A stretch of DNA of 64,000 nt from positions 248,001 to 312,000 of the forward strand of contig DIMG01000016.1 of the NCBI GenBank assembly GCA_002425415.1, in the 5' to 3' direction. This document shows, piece after piece, positions 1-8,475 of this stretch. How positions within the stretch are numbered: position 1 is the stretch's first letter; every line of letters begins with the position of its first letter. The notes beneath the pieces were generated by a model that had not been told where the DNA came from, ran no database searches, and was given only the letters and a program-made list of their open reading frames with translations. The translations under genes and the position numbers were made by a program. The DNA is from Micavibrio sp. UBA5572 (GTDB lineage: Bacteria > Pseudomonadota > Alphaproteobacteria > Micavibrionales > Micavibrionaceae).

Positions 1-39
1 GCTTTGGAAGATCCTCAACGTTTGATTTTGGACGTATAA
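1..39 (+). CDS. 3' end of an unidentified gene (partial)
   Basis: An open frame enters from the left edge and stops at TAA 37-39; the last residues read ALEDPQRLILDV. A strong terminator starts 10 bases after the stop, which supports this being a genuine gene end. Too little is visible to name the product. Confidence 0.5.
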   Translation, partial: ALEDPQRLILDV

Positions 40-48
40 AATTTGAAG

Positions 49-72
49 CCCCGCCGTGACGCGGGGTTTTTC
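49..72 (+). terminator. Rho-independent terminator
   Basis: Perfect 6-bp stem CCCCGC/GCGGGG (49-54 with 61-66), 6-base loop, then a run of T residues from 67. It ends transcription of the gene entering from the left edge. Confidence 0.85.
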
Positions 73-159
73 TTGTCACAAAGTTATTTGTTTTGACTAT
101 AGAAATAGGCGTGTCTTTGTAATTAAATCAGATGTTCCAATCAAATATGGTGGTGTCTT

Positions 160-552
160 ATGGGTCGTAAAATATTATTTGTTATTTCTCTTCTTCTCCT
201 TGTTGGTGGTTTAATCTGGGGTGGTATTGGGTTTGCTGCGGAGGAAGATCAAGTCCCGCAGTCTTCGTCAGATTGCGCAATGGCCAGAGGCGATTTGGAC
301 GCATTTTTTAAAGCTTTGCCTTCTGATTGTGTTGATGATTCTGATTGTGATGCTTTCTATGTGGGGGCTCATAGCTGTGAGGGGCCTGTTGTCCTTAAAA
401 AAGAAAGTCTTGCTGCAATTCACGAGCTTGAGTTGCAAGCTTTGCAGGAAAAAGTGCGGGCAACTTGTTATCGCGCTCCGATGCCTGCTTGTTCGGCCAT
501 AGTCGCTTATCCGAAATGTCAATCAGGGCATTGCTTGAATGATGCTCCATAG
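160..552 (+). CDS. Secreted Cys-rich small protein, unknown function
   Basis: 130 residues. Residues 1-26 form a clear signal peptide (MGRK, then a long Leu/Ile/Val/Gly core, ending near GFAAEE), so the mature protein is about 105 residues in the periplasm or outside. The mature part has eight cysteines (SDC, PSDC, DSDC, HSC, ATC, PAC, PKC, GHC), enough for four disulfides, which suggests a small compact domain. No catalytic motif is recognised. A GGTGG stretch upstream of the ATG could serve as a ribosome site. It stands alone between the terminator at 49-72 and a repeat-like element at 571. Function unknown. Confidence 0.7.
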   Translation: MGRKILFVISLLLLVGGLIWGGIGFAAEEDQVPQSSSDCAMARGDLDAFFKALPSDCVDDSDCDAFYVGAHSCEGPVVLKKESLAAIHELELQALQEKVRATCYRAPMPACSAIVAYPKCQSGHCLNDAP

Positions 553-570
553 GATGAGTTTGTTATCCGA

Positions 571-610
571 GGGATGCCGCGTTGCTCAAAAGATTCTCGC
601 AATGACGGAT
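571..610. repeat. REP-like dispersed element
   Basis: The sequence has the form GGATGCCGCGTTGCTC...TCTCGCAATGACGGAT, matching the general pattern of the dispersed GGATTGCCGCG...CTCGCAATGACGG intergenic repeats common in proteobacteria. Its outer parts are complementary-like (GATGCC/GGCAATC pattern, imperfect). Related pieces are seen near 8374-8455 and 19134-19160. Family assignment is from memory of such repeats. Confidence 0.45.
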
Positions 611-663
611 GAGAGAGTGTGAATTTTCGGGACTTTTTTAGTGAAGTTTAGTATAACAGGGGC

Positions 664-864
664 ATGCAAGTTATTCCTGTTGAGAAACGAATTGTGCCTG
701 AAGACCATGTTTTGTCCGGATTTGCGCGGGTGCGGTTTGACCCACAAGCTGTGCCGACCCAAAGTGGGTTGGGGGTGGATGCCGTCGGTGAACTATACAC
801 CAGACGGGGAGATGTTTTTTATGCGCCGCATGTTCCAGGAACTCGTGTTCACGAGATTGTTTAG
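664..864 (+). CDS. Possible small protein, uncertain
   Basis: A 66-codon open frame beginning MQVIPVEKRIVPEDHV and stopping 5 bases before the acetyltransferase start at 870. Composition looks protein-like (balanced charged and hydrophobic residues), but there is no good ribosome site and no family is recognised. It fills most of an otherwise empty 316-base gap together with the REP-like element. Another overlapping frame (641-877) is equally open, so this is only a candidate. Confidence 0.3.
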   Translation: MQVIPVEKRIVPEDHVLSGFARVRFDPQAVPTQSGLGVDAVGELYTRRGDVFYAPHVPGTRVHEIV

Positions 865-869
865 CCGTT

Positions 870-1379
870 ATGATTGAAGATCTTTCTATTGATATGATGC
901 AGGAAGATGATGTTCGTCCTTTGGCTGTTTTTTCTCTGGGGCATGTTGATGATGACGATGACTATTTTTCCTATAGTCTGGACGAACAAAAAACAGGACG
1001 TCGCAATGTTTTGATTGCCCGTGTTGATAGAAAAATTGCCGGATATGTTCATTATAACCGTTATCCCCAATATCAGCCGTTCCGGTCTTTGCGGATTCCC
1101 GAAATTCAGGATTTGTATGTCGATCTTACCTATCGACGGATGGGAATCGGACGGGCTTTGATTGAGGCATGTGAGGCTTTGGCTGTTGCAGAAAAAGCAT
1201 CGGAGATCGGAATCGGAGTGGGGGTTGCCCATGATTTCGGGACTGCCCAGAGATTATATGCCGGATTGGGGTATGTTCCCGATGGGGCAGGGGTTGTCTT
1301 TGATCGCACGCCAATTTCTGTGGGGGAAGTTCGCCCTGTGGATAACAGGCTTTGCCTTATGATGGTTAAGTCCCTATAA
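870..1379 (+). CDS. GNAT-family N-acetyltransferase
   Basis: 169 residues. The acetyl-CoA-binding motif A of GNAT enzymes is visible around residues 90-103 (YRRMGIGRALIEACE, matching R-x-x-G-x-G-x-A), preceded by the typical beta-4 strand IQDLYVD and followed by AQRLYAGLGYV, the usual C-terminal 'FYexxGF' region. The protein should transfer acetyl from acetyl-CoA to an amine; the substrate cannot be read from sequence. It lies 36 bases upstream of ppdK on the same strand and could be co-transcribed, but there is no functional link known. N-terminal part is rich in Asp (VDDDDDY). Confidence 0.8.
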   Translation: MIEDLSIDMMQEDDVRPLAVFSLGHVDDDDDYFSYSLDEQKTGRRNVLIARVDRKIAGYVHYNRYPQYQPFRSLRIPEIQDLYVDLTYRRMGIGRALIEACEALAVAEKASEIGIGVGVAHDFGTAQRLYAGLGYVPDGAGVVFDRTPISVGEVRPVDNRLCLMMVKSL

Positions 1380-1415
1380 TTTTTGTATTCCAATAATAGG
1401 TTTCAGGAGGATGCC

Positions 1416-4088
1416 ATGACTCAATGGGTTTACGGATTTGGTGCTGGAAAAAGCGAAGGTCGAACAGGGATGAAAAACCTGTTGGGCGGTAAGGGTGCCA
1501 ATCTGGCTGAAATGGCATCTTTGGGGTTGCCTGTGCCTCCTGGTTTTACGATTACCACTGAAGTTTGCACCTATTTTTACGATCATGAAAGAAATTACCC
1601 GCAAGAATTGATGGCACAAGCGATGCATGCTTTGGCTGAAATTGAATCCGAAGTCGGAGCTCAATTCGGTGATGCCCGTAATCCATTATTGGTTTCCGTT
1701 CGTTCTGGTGCCCGTGTGTCGATGCCGGGTATGATGGATACTGTTTTGAATCTGGGTTTGAATGACCGTACAGTTGAAGGATTGGCTGCGCGTTCCAATG
1801 ATCCTCGTTTTGCGTGGGACAGTTATCGCCGTTTTATCCAGATGTATGGCGATGTTGTTTTGGAAGTTGAACATCATGAATTTGAAGATATTCTGGATGG
1901 TTACAAGCGCGATCAAAATTTGACCAGTGACACCGATATTACTGCACAAGGGTGGAAAGAGATTGTTGCCGAGTATAAAAATCTGGTTCAACGTGAATTG
2001 GGTCGTCCGTTTCCGCAAGATCCCCAAGAACAATTATGGGAGGCTATTGGGGCTGTGTTCAAGTCGTGGATGACTCCGCGTGCAGTGACGTATCGCAAAA
2101 TAAACTCTATCCCCGAGGGTTGGGGAACGGCTGTGAATGTTCAAGCCATGGTGTTTGGCAATATGGGTGAAGATTGTGCAACTGGTGTTGCCTTTACCCG
2201 CGACCCATCAACGGGAGAGAATTATTTTTATGGCGAATATCTGGTCAATGCTCAAGGCGAAGATGTGGTTGCCGGAATTCGGACTCCGCAGCCTTTATCG
2301 ATTGCTGCTCGTCAGAAAGAAAATAGTGAATTGTTATCCATGGAAGAAGTTATGTCGCAGGTTTATTCCCAGTTATGTGACGTGCGATTGCAACTTGAAA
2401 ATCATTACAAGGATATGCAAGACATCGAGTTTACGGTGCAAAAGGGCAAGCTTTATATGTTGCAAACCCGCAGCGGTAAGCGGACGGCTCCGGCGGCTTT
2501 GAAAATGGCTGTTGATATGGTTTCAGAAAAACTGATTACAAAAGAAGATGCGATTTTGCGTTTGGATGCTGCTTCTCTTGACCAGTTGTTACACCCGATG
2601 CTTGATCCGAAAGCCGAGCGTGATGTGATCGGAAAAGGATTACCTGCATCGCCTGGTGCTGCGAGCGGAATTGCCGTATTTACGGCTGATGAAGCCGAGC
2701 GGCGTGCGAATAGTGGTGAAGATGTTATTCTGGTGCGGATTGAAACGTCACCGGAAGATATTCACGGCATGCATGCAGCGCGTGGAATTTTAACAACACG
2801 TGGCGGGATGACATCCCATGCGGCTGTGGTTGCCCGTGGCATGGGGCGGCCTTGTGTGGCTGGGGCAGGGTCTATCCAGATTGATATGAAAGCCAAAATC
2901 ATGATTGCCAGTGGTGTCGAAATTGCTGAGGGCGATTTATTGACGATTGATGGAACCAAAGGTCAGGTAATCCGTGGGCGCGTCCCGACTTTACAACCCC
3001 AGTTGTCCGGCGATTTCTCAACGGTTATGGGATGGGCGGATTCTTTGCGGCGCATGAAGGTTCGTGCCAATGCGGAGACTCCGGTTGATGCGCGTGTTGC
3101 CCGTAATTTTGGAGCAGAGGGAATCGGGTTGTGCCGGACAGAGCACATGTTTTTTGATCCTGATCGCATTCAAAAAGTTCGTGAGATGATTTTTGCCGAA
3201 GACGAGGCTGCGCGGCGGACGGCCTTGAAAGCTTTGCTTCCTGCGCAGCGGGCTGATTTTTTGGAGTTGTTCCAGATTATGAGAGGGTTGCCGGTGACAA
3301 TCCGTTTGCTTGATCCGCCTTTGCATGAATTCTTGCCGCATGAAAAATCGGATATTGAGATCTTTGCCAGATCGGCGCGGTTGTCGATTGATCGCGTGCA
3401 GCGTCGTTTGAGCGAATTGCATGAATCAAATCCGATGTTGGGGCATCGTGGTTGTCGTTTAGGTATGACCTATCCCGAAATTTACGAGATGCAAGTGATT
3501 GCGATTTTTGAAGCGGCCTTGCAAGTTGATGTTATACCGGAAATCATGATTCCTTTGATTGCCACTCGTGCTGAGTTAAGCCGTTTGAAAAAAATGGTGG
3601 ATGATGTTGCTGATCTTTTATACGTCAAGGATGGTAAAACCATGCCGTATATTGTCGGGACAATGATCGAGTTGCCTCGTGCGGCTTTGATGGCCGGAGA
3701 TATTGCGCATGATGCTGCGTTTTTTAGTTTCGGGACGAATGATTTGACCCAAACAACATTGGGAATGAGCCGCGATGATGCCGGGTCTTTCCTGCCGTTT
3801 TATGTTGATCGCGGTGTTTTTGCCAAAGATCCGTTTGTCAGTCTTGACCAAGAAGGTGTCGGGCAGTTGATCGATATGGCTTGTGTGCGCGGTCGTGAAA
3901 CCAGACCCGATATTAAATTGGGAATTTGTGGTGAACATGGCGGTGATCCGGACTCGATAGATTTTTGTGAACGTGCCGGATTGGATTACGTGTCTTGTTC
4001 GGCTTTCCGTGTACCGATTGCACGATTGGCGGCGGCTCAGGCTGCGTTGCGTGCTCAGAAAACGGATAAGTTGAAGGCTGTGGCCTAA
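1416..4088 (+). CDS. ppdK: Pyruvate, phosphate dikinase
   Basis: 890 residues, the normal length for the family. It interconverts pyruvate + ATP + Pi and phosphoenolpyruvate + AMP + PPi in the cytoplasm. N-terminal ATP-grasp region (GKGANLAEM near the start), central swivelling phosphohistidine domain with GGMTSHAAVVARG (catalytic His at about residue 468), and C-terminal PEP/pyruvate barrel with SFGTNDLTQ and GICGEHGGDP (acid/base Cys about 838). The start at 1416 is preferred over an in-frame ATG-less upstream extension from 1383 because AGGAGG sits at 1405-1410 and the protein then begins MTQWVYGFG as in homologues. With the malic enzyme at 15664 it supports gluconeogenic flux from C4 acids. 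Confidence 0.97.
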   Translation: MTQWVYGFGAGKSEGRTGMKNLLGGKGANLAEMASLGLPVPPGFTITTEVCTYFYDHERNYPQELMAQAMHALAEIESEVGAQFGDARNPLLVSVRSGARVSMPGMMDTVLNLGLNDRTVEGLAARSNDPRFAWDSYRRFIQMYGDVVLEVEHHEFEDILDGYKRDQNLTSDTDITAQGWKEIVAEYKNLVQRELGRPFPQDPQEQLWEAIGAVFKSWMTPRAVTYRKINSIPEGWGTAVNVQAMVFGNMGEDCATGVAFTRDPSTGENYFYGEYLVNAQGEDVVAGIRTPQPLSIAARQKENSELLSMEEVMSQVYSQLCDVRLQLENHYKDMQDIEFTVQKGKLYMLQTRSGKRTAPAALKMAVDMVSEKLITKEDAILRLDAASLDQLLHPMLDPKAERDVIGKGLPASPGAASGIAVFTADEAERRANSGEDVILVRIETSPEDIHGMHAARGILTTRGGMTSHAAVVARGMGRPCVAGAGSIQIDMKAKIMIASGVEIAEGDLLTIDGTKGQVIRGRVPTLQPQLSGDFSTVMGWADSLRRMKVRANAETPVDARVARNFGAEGIGLCRTEHMFFDPDRIQKVREMIFAEDEAARRTALKALLPAQRADFLELFQIMRGLPVTIRLLDPPLHEFLPHEKSDIEIFARSARLSIDRVQRRLSELHESNPMLGHRGCRLGMTYPEIYEMQVIAIFEAALQVDVIPEIMIPLIATRAELSRLKKMVDDVADLLYVKDGKTMPYIVGTMIELPRAALMAGDIAHDAAFFSFGTNDLTQTTLGMSRDDAGSFLPFYVDRGVFAKDPFVSLDQEGVGQLIDMACVRGRETRPDIKLGICGEHGGDPDSIDFCERAGLDYVSCSAFRVPIARLAAAQAALRAQKTDKLKAVA

Positions 4089-4102
4089 GTTCTATCAAAG
4101 TT

Positions 4103-4759
4103 TTATCCGAGGAGGGCTTTGAGGAAGTCGCCTTCGCTGTAAACGGAAATCATGGCATCGGGTGCAGGCGGCAGATCGTCTTTAAGGCGGCGATGGATAA
4201 CCGGAATCCCTGCTGACGCTGCTGATGTGACGCCGTATGGATCGTCTTCGATGGCGATACAGTCACGTTTGTCTATTTGTTGGCCTGTAAGGTCTTGCAT
4301 TCGTGCATGAGCCGTCAGATATGGCGCAGGATGTGGTTTGCGGTCGGGGTAATCTTCTTTGCACAACATAAAATCAAAATATTTCATCAACCCTTTATTT
4401 TCAATCATCGGGCGTACTGAGGTTGTTCGGGCATTGGTGACTACGCATTGATGCGCACCATTTTGTTTGAAATGGTTGAGAGCAAATTGAACGCCAGGAC
4501 GCAGAGGAATTTCTAAAATTTTGGCGTGATACCATGCGTCTATCTCTGATAAATATTGTTCCATTGGTACGTTAAAGCCAAGATCGGCATTCATCATTTG
4601 CCAATTTTGTTGGCCGTTATTGTGGTAGAATGCTTCGCGATATTCGGGTTTGAGGTTAAAGCCGTGATGTCCGGTTACAGCCAGATGTTTTTGCCAATGC
4701 AGTTCTGAATTATCTAAGAGGGTGCTGTCACAATCCCAGAATATAAATTTCGGAGTCAT
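4103..4759 (-). CDS. HAD-superfamily phosphatase-like hydrolase
   Basis: 218 residues with all four HAD motifs: motif I DCDSTLLDN (residues 9-17), where the second Asp is the general acid; motif II VVTNA; motif III Lys in RKPHPAPY; motif IV AIEDDPYGV. An alpha-helical cap follows motif I, so it belongs to subfamily I (phosphoglycolate phosphatase / beta-phosphoglucomutase type). The natural substrate is not predictable. Its start overlaps the 3' end of ygfZ by 32 bases, so the two are probably translated from one message together with the upstream EAL gene. It converges on ppdK with only 14 bases between stops. Confidence 0.85.
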   Translation of the reverse strand: MTPKFIFWDCDSTLLDNSELHWQKHLAVTGHHGFNLKPEYREAFYHNNGQQNWQMMNADLGFNVPMEQYLSEIDAWYHAKILEIPLRPGVQFALNHFKQNGAHQCVVTNARTTSVRPMIENKGLMKYFDFMLCKEDYPDRKPHPAPYLTAHARMQDLTGQQIDKRDCIAIEDDPYGVTSAASAGIPVIHRRLKDDLPPAPDAMISVYSEGDFLKALLG

Positions 4760-5459
4760 TATTTTGTTGGCCTTTCAGTTCGGCTTCGCGCTCGCGGTTC
4801 ATTAAAATCAGTCCCACATTAGCGCAGGATGAGCGCATGATGCCAGTATTTTCAATCTCTGATCCTGAAGAGGGAGGCGTGGTTAAAAAACGGGCGGCAA
4901 CCAGATGTTTTTTTCCTAAATTGCGGTTGTGCATTCTGGCGACCAATTCTTGCCCGATGTAACATCCTTTGGTGTAAGACACGGCGGTTTCATCGAGATT
5001 GAGTTCGGCCAATGTTGATATGCCGATTTCGGCATCGCGCGAACCATCGGGGCTTGCATTTTCGATACGGGTTTTATCCCATTGTGTAAAACTTATTTCC
5101 TGTGTGTCAGGTTTATTTGTGCTGCGTGTTGATGCAGTGGCGTAAATAGTGACGTTGTCTTCGGCTGTCATGGTGATGTTTGCGCGGAGCTTATAGAGGG
5201 ATAATCTTTTAACGAGGTCTTGTGTTCGTTCTGCGCCTTCGCAGTCCAGAATAAATTTTCCGTCTGATTTTGTGACGTAAAAATCATGCAGAAACTTCCC
5301 CTGCGGGGTCAGTAAACAGGCATGAATAAATGGGTGCGTTTTGAGAAGATCAATGTCGTTGCTGACAATGTTCTGGAGGAAGGATCGTGCATCTGCACCC
5401 GATATTGTGATGAGTCCACGGTGGGGCAGGCAAACATAATGTGAGGAGAAGTTGTTCAT
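4728..5459 (-). CDS. ygfZ: Folate-binding YgfZ/GcvT-like protein
   Basis: About 243 residues. The signature KGCYIGQE is present at roughly residues 164-171, diagnostic of the YgfZ/IBA57 family, folate-dependent proteins that help assemble or repair certain Fe-S proteins and support tRNA thiolation enzymes such as MiaB. The N-terminal half resembles the aminomethyltransferase fold (SGADARSFLQNIVSNDI). I take the ATG at 5459, which overlaps the stop of the upstream EAL gene as TGATG; a GTG one codon earlier is possible. The arrangement implies translational coupling with the EAL gene. Confidence 0.9.
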   Translation of the reverse strand: MNNFSSHYVCLPHRGLITISGADARSFLQNIVSNDIDLLKTHPFIHACLLTPQGKFLHDFYVTKSDGKFILDCEGAERTQDLVKRLSLYKLRANITMTAEDNVTIYATASTRSTNKPDTQEISFTQWDKTRIENASPDGSRDAEIGISTLAELNLDETAVSYTKGCYIGQELVARMHNRNLGKKHLVAARFLTTPPSSGSEIENTGIMRSSCANVGLILMNREREAELKGQQNNDSEIYILGL

Positions 5460-7090
5460 CACTCTTCAATCGGCAGAGGTTTATCTTTTGCTTTGCCAAA
5501 TAGCCAACCTTGGCCTTTGTCGACGCCTATGCTGTCGAGAAAGGCTTTTTGTTCTTGTGTTTCGATCATTTCAGCAACAACATAGACGTCCATTTCATGA
5601 CACATTTGTACCATGTTTTTGACCATGGTGGCATCTCGGGGCGATGTCAGAACTGTCCTGACATAAGCACCATCAATCTTGATACCATCGACATGGAGTT
5701 TGTGAAGATATTGGAACGATGCTGCTCCTGCGCCGAAATCATCAAGGCAAATTTGATACCCTTTTTTTCGAAGGTTTTGAATATAACCGTCCACTTTTTC
5801 GAGATCTTTGATTTCACTTGATTCAGTGATTTCAAACATCAGATGTTTTGCGGCTTCCGGGTATTCATCTAATGCGGCCATGAGTTTTTTAACAAAGATT
5901 TCATTTTGGATGGATTGCCCCGATAGGTTGACTGCGAGGTGGCCGATATTAGTTTTTTTACGATTTTGATCCGCGAATTTGAGACTTTGGCGGCAGATTG
6001 CCAGATCCATATCCGGTGACAGTCCGATGTCTTCGCACATGGTAATCATTTCGAAGGGGGAATTGTCGGTGTTGAATCTGACCAAAACTTCATGGTGAGA
6101 AACTTTGAGTGTATTCATCATCACAATCGGTTGGAATTTTAGCTGGAAGTCCTGATGCGAGATCATGCGTTTCAGGTTGCTGATTTTTATAGAGTTTTCT
6201 TCCAAAAAAGCGGAGAACGAGGCTTTCAGGTTATCGCCGACGGCATCCAGTCCTGCTTTTTCCATTTTGTTCATGGTGTAAAGAACAGCTCGGGTTGCTT
6301 CACGAGGCGAGAGGGCGTTCAAATCACCTTCGATATTCTTTGATTGAACCTTGATTGAATCTGCAATGTTGTAGCGTTCCGCAATCTCCATTATTTTTTT
6401 ATGAAGATCGTCTTCGGTTCTTTCTTCTCCGTTTTTCAGGAGAAGAAATTTTTCATCATCAACCTTAACCGCTGTTTCTCCATCCAGTGAAGATTCCATC
6501 ATCAACTGGCCTATGGCGGCAGTCAAGCCTGCCCAGCTATTGGCATCCAGTTTCTTCTGAAAGGCTGACATTCCTTCGAGTTGTAAAACTTGCACGTCTA
6601 CGGCTTGGTTGTTACTATCCAAAGTCGCAATTTTTTTTCTGAGAACCTGTTCGAATTCTTCCACCGTCGGAATATTTTGGTTGGTTGGTTGGTCTCGGCT
6701 GAATTCTATGAAGCTGAGCAAGGCATCTGCTGAAACAATCGCAATGTGAATTTGTCCACCGAGATTCATGGTGAAGCTGGAGAGAAAAATATGTTTTTCT
6801 TCGATCATACCTTGTTTGTTTCCAATACGGATCAGGAATGGACCTTTCTTGGAGCCTACTTTTGAATTTTCAGTAATGGTATGGATTAAGTTTGCATCGT
6901 TGGCCGAAAAAAGGTCTATAAAATTCTTATCCAGAAGCTCTTTGTCATCAAAACCCGTCAAGGCTTTTGCTGCTCCTGATGCGTAAACAATCTTCCCTTG
7001 TTGCGTAATCTCGATTAAAAGATCGGCGGCGGCAAAAGCGAAAGCTAGAAATCTGTCTCTCTGTATTTTTAGGTCTTTGTTTGCTGACAT
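5459..7090 (-). CDS. PAS - degenerate GGDEF - EAL protein (c-di-GMP phosphodiesterase-like)
   Basis: 543 residues. Residues 15-125 look like a PAS sensor (IVYASGAAKALTGFDDKELLDKNF). Residues 145-285 have the layout of a GGDEF domain, but the signature is replaced by KVDDEKFLLL (209-218), so cyclase activity is not expected. Residues 305-540 are an EAL domain: the signature reads EVL (E334), and the other metal and catalytic positions are present: N388, E420 in FEITES, DDFGAG (D450/D451), K471 in IKIDG, E507/E510 and Q527 in QGW. Hydrolysis of cyclic di-GMP is therefore plausible. No membrane segment or signal peptide, so cytoplasmic. It shares a TGATG junction with ygfZ. Confidence 0.88.
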   Translation of the reverse strand: MSANKDLKIQRDRFLAFAFAAADLLIEITQQGKIVYASGAAKALTGFDDKELLDKNFIDLFSANDANLIHTITENSKVGSKKGPFLIRIGNKQGMIEEKHIFLSSFTMNLGGQIHIAIVSADALLSFIEFSRDQPTNQNIPTVEEFEQVLRKKIATLDSNNQAVDVQVLQLEGMSAFQKKLDANSWAGLTAAIGQLMMESSLDGETAVKVDDEKFLLLKNGEERTEDDLHKKIMEIAERYNIADSIKVQSKNIEGDLNALSPREATRAVLYTMNKMEKAGLDAVGDNLKASFSAFLEENSIKISNLKRMISHQDFQLKFQPIVMMNTLKVSHHEVLVRFNTDNSPFEMITMCEDIGLSPDMDLAICRQSLKFADQNRKKTNIGHLAVNLSGQSIQNEIFVKKLMAALDEYPEAAKHLMFEITESSEIKDLEKVDGYIQNLRKKGYQICLDDFGAGAASFQYLHKLHVDGIKIDGAYVRTVLTSPRDATMVKNMVQMCHEMDVYVVAEMIETQEQKAFLDSIGVDKGQGWLFGKAKDKPLPIEE

Positions 7091-7217
7091 GTTTCTTAGT
7101 ATGTGGATAAAAGATGTTTAATCTGTAAATTTTGAAATCATGGAAAATCACAGTCCGGCATTGTATCAGTTCAAATTGATATTTGGTAGACGGCTGTTTG
7201 AGGAAAAAGGGGAAGAA

Positions 7218-7293
7218 TGGTGCCTAAGGCCGGAATCGAACCAGCGACACAGCGATTTTCAGTCGCTTGCTCTACCAACTGAGCTACTTAGGC
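7218..7293 (-). tRNA. tRNA-Phe (GAA)
   Basis: 76 nt on the minus strand with encoded CCA. Acceptor GCCTAAG pairs with CTTAGGC, discriminator A. Anticodon stem AGCGA/TCGCT encloses loop CTGAAAA, giving anticodon GAA. T-arm reads GGTTCGATTCC. It lies in the intergenic space before the glycosyltransferase gene. Confidence 0.97.
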
Positions 7294-7398
7294 ATGCCAT
7301 ATTATTTTTGGTGGGCTGTTTATAATCAATATTCCTCCCCTTGTCTAGTCTCGATTTTACTATTTTCGTTTTATCTGAAAGCCTGTATCTTTCTGAAT

Positions 7399-8412
7399 AT
7401 GCAGGAAAAAATATTATTTATTACCTCCAGTCGTATCGGAGATGCCGTTTTATCCAACGGAATTTTAAATCATTTGGTGGCAAAGTTTCCGCAAGCCCGT
7501 GTAACAGTGGCTTGTGGACCTTTGGTCGAGAGTTTGTATGCTGGGCTTCCTCAGTTGGAACGGGTTATCCCTTTGCGAAAACAAAGTTGGAAGCGGCATT
7601 GGATCAAGTTGTGGCGCGAGGTTATCGGAACGCATTGGGATGTCGTGGTTGATTTGCGCAATTCGGCTATCTCCCGATTGGTTTATGCGCGTCACAAATA
7701 TGTGATGGGAATGGGGATTGACCAAAGTCACCATAAAGCCATTCAGAATGCTTCTATTCTTGGTCTTGAAACACTGCCTGAGACGCGGTTGTGGCTCAGT
7801 GTCCCCCAAATAGAAAAGGCGCGGGAACTGATCCCTGATGGATCGTCTGTTCTTGGAATAGGACCTACGGCGAACTGGATCGGTAAAACATGGCCGATTG
7901 AAAATTTTATAAATTTGGTTGGACAATTGATTTCAGATCAGAACCTATTTTCGGGGTGGCGGGTTGCAGTGTTTGCTGCCCCCGGGGAAGAAGATGCTGC
8001 CCGAAAATTATTGGCGAGTTTGCCAGACGGAATCGGAATTGATCTGATCGCCAAGGGAAATGTGGGCGAGGCTGCAGCCTGTCTGTCCCGATGTGATTTT
8101 TATATCGGGAATGATTCCGGTTTGATGCATGCTGCTGCGGCTGCCGGAGTTCCGACTTTGGGTTTATTCGGGGCAAGTTACCCTGAAATCTATGCACCAT
8201 TCGGCAAATATGCAGCGTATGTCAGGACGCCTGAAACTTTTGATGAGTTGACCGGTTATGACGGATATAATTCCAGAACGTTAAAGCAGTCTTTGATGGG
8301 GAGTTTGACTGTTGATGCTGTGATGGAGGCTGTTCTTGCTCTGAAAAACTCTGTGGGCTTTGTAGTTAAGAAAAGGGATATTCTTCACTGTGTTCAAGAT
8401 GACAAAAAGTAA
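7399..8412 (+). CDS. Glycosyltransferase family 9 (heptosyltransferase-like)
   Basis: 337 residues from ATG 7399; the open frame extends further upstream but through the tRNA gene, and MQEKILFITSSRIGDAVLS is the classic N-terminus of the ADP-heptose:LPS heptosyltransferase family. Two Rossmann-like halves are seen, with the C-terminal nucleotide-sugar site FYIGNDSGLMHAAAAAGVPTLGLFG. It should add a heptose-type sugar to lipopolysaccharide core or a similar glycan at the inner membrane's cytoplasmic face. The last residues (KKRDILHCVQDDKK) do not look like the family; they match the translated form of a dispersed intergenic repeat, so the C-terminus was probably extended by a repeat insertion. 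Confidence 0.85.
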   Translation: MQEKILFITSSRIGDAVLSNGILNHLVAKFPQARVTVACGPLVESLYAGLPQLERVIPLRKQSWKRHWIKLWREVIGTHWDVVVDLRNSAISRLVYARHKYVMGMGIDQSHHKAIQNASILGLETLPETRLWLSVPQIEKARELIPDGSSVLGIGPTANWIGKTWPIENFINLVGQLISDQNLFSGWRVAVFAAPGEEDAARKLLASLPDGIGIDLIAKGNVGEAAACLSRCDFYIGNDSGLMHAAAAAGVPTLGLFGASYPEIYAPFGKYAAYVRTPETFDELTGYDGYNSRTLKQSLMGSLTVDAVMEAVLALKNSVGFVVKKRDILHCVQDDKK

Positions 8413-8455
8413 ATGCCAAATTGCCTTAGAATACTGCGTATTCAGGCAATGACGG
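8374..8455. repeat. REP-like repeat with hairpin, overlapping a gene end
   Basis: The first part (8374-8410) encodes the tail RDILHCVQDDKK of the preceding gene. The second part (8421-8449) is a long inverted repeat: TTGCCT...AGGCAA outside and GAATAC/GTATTC inside, followed by CAATGACGGG, the same ending as the element at 571-610. There is no T-run, so it is not a typical intrinsic terminator, though it could halt or protect the convergent transcripts meeting here. Confidence 0.55.
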
Positions 8456-8475
8456 GTGGAAGTTTAGGTTCAATC

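Noticed and set aside
7140..7325. Open frame with a SNQRHSDFQSLALPTELL-type peptide
   Set aside because: It is the translated tRNA-Phe gene.
7267..7398. 44-codon upstream extension of the glycosyltransferase frame
   Set aside because: It runs through the tRNA-Phe gene; the family N-terminus begins at 7399.
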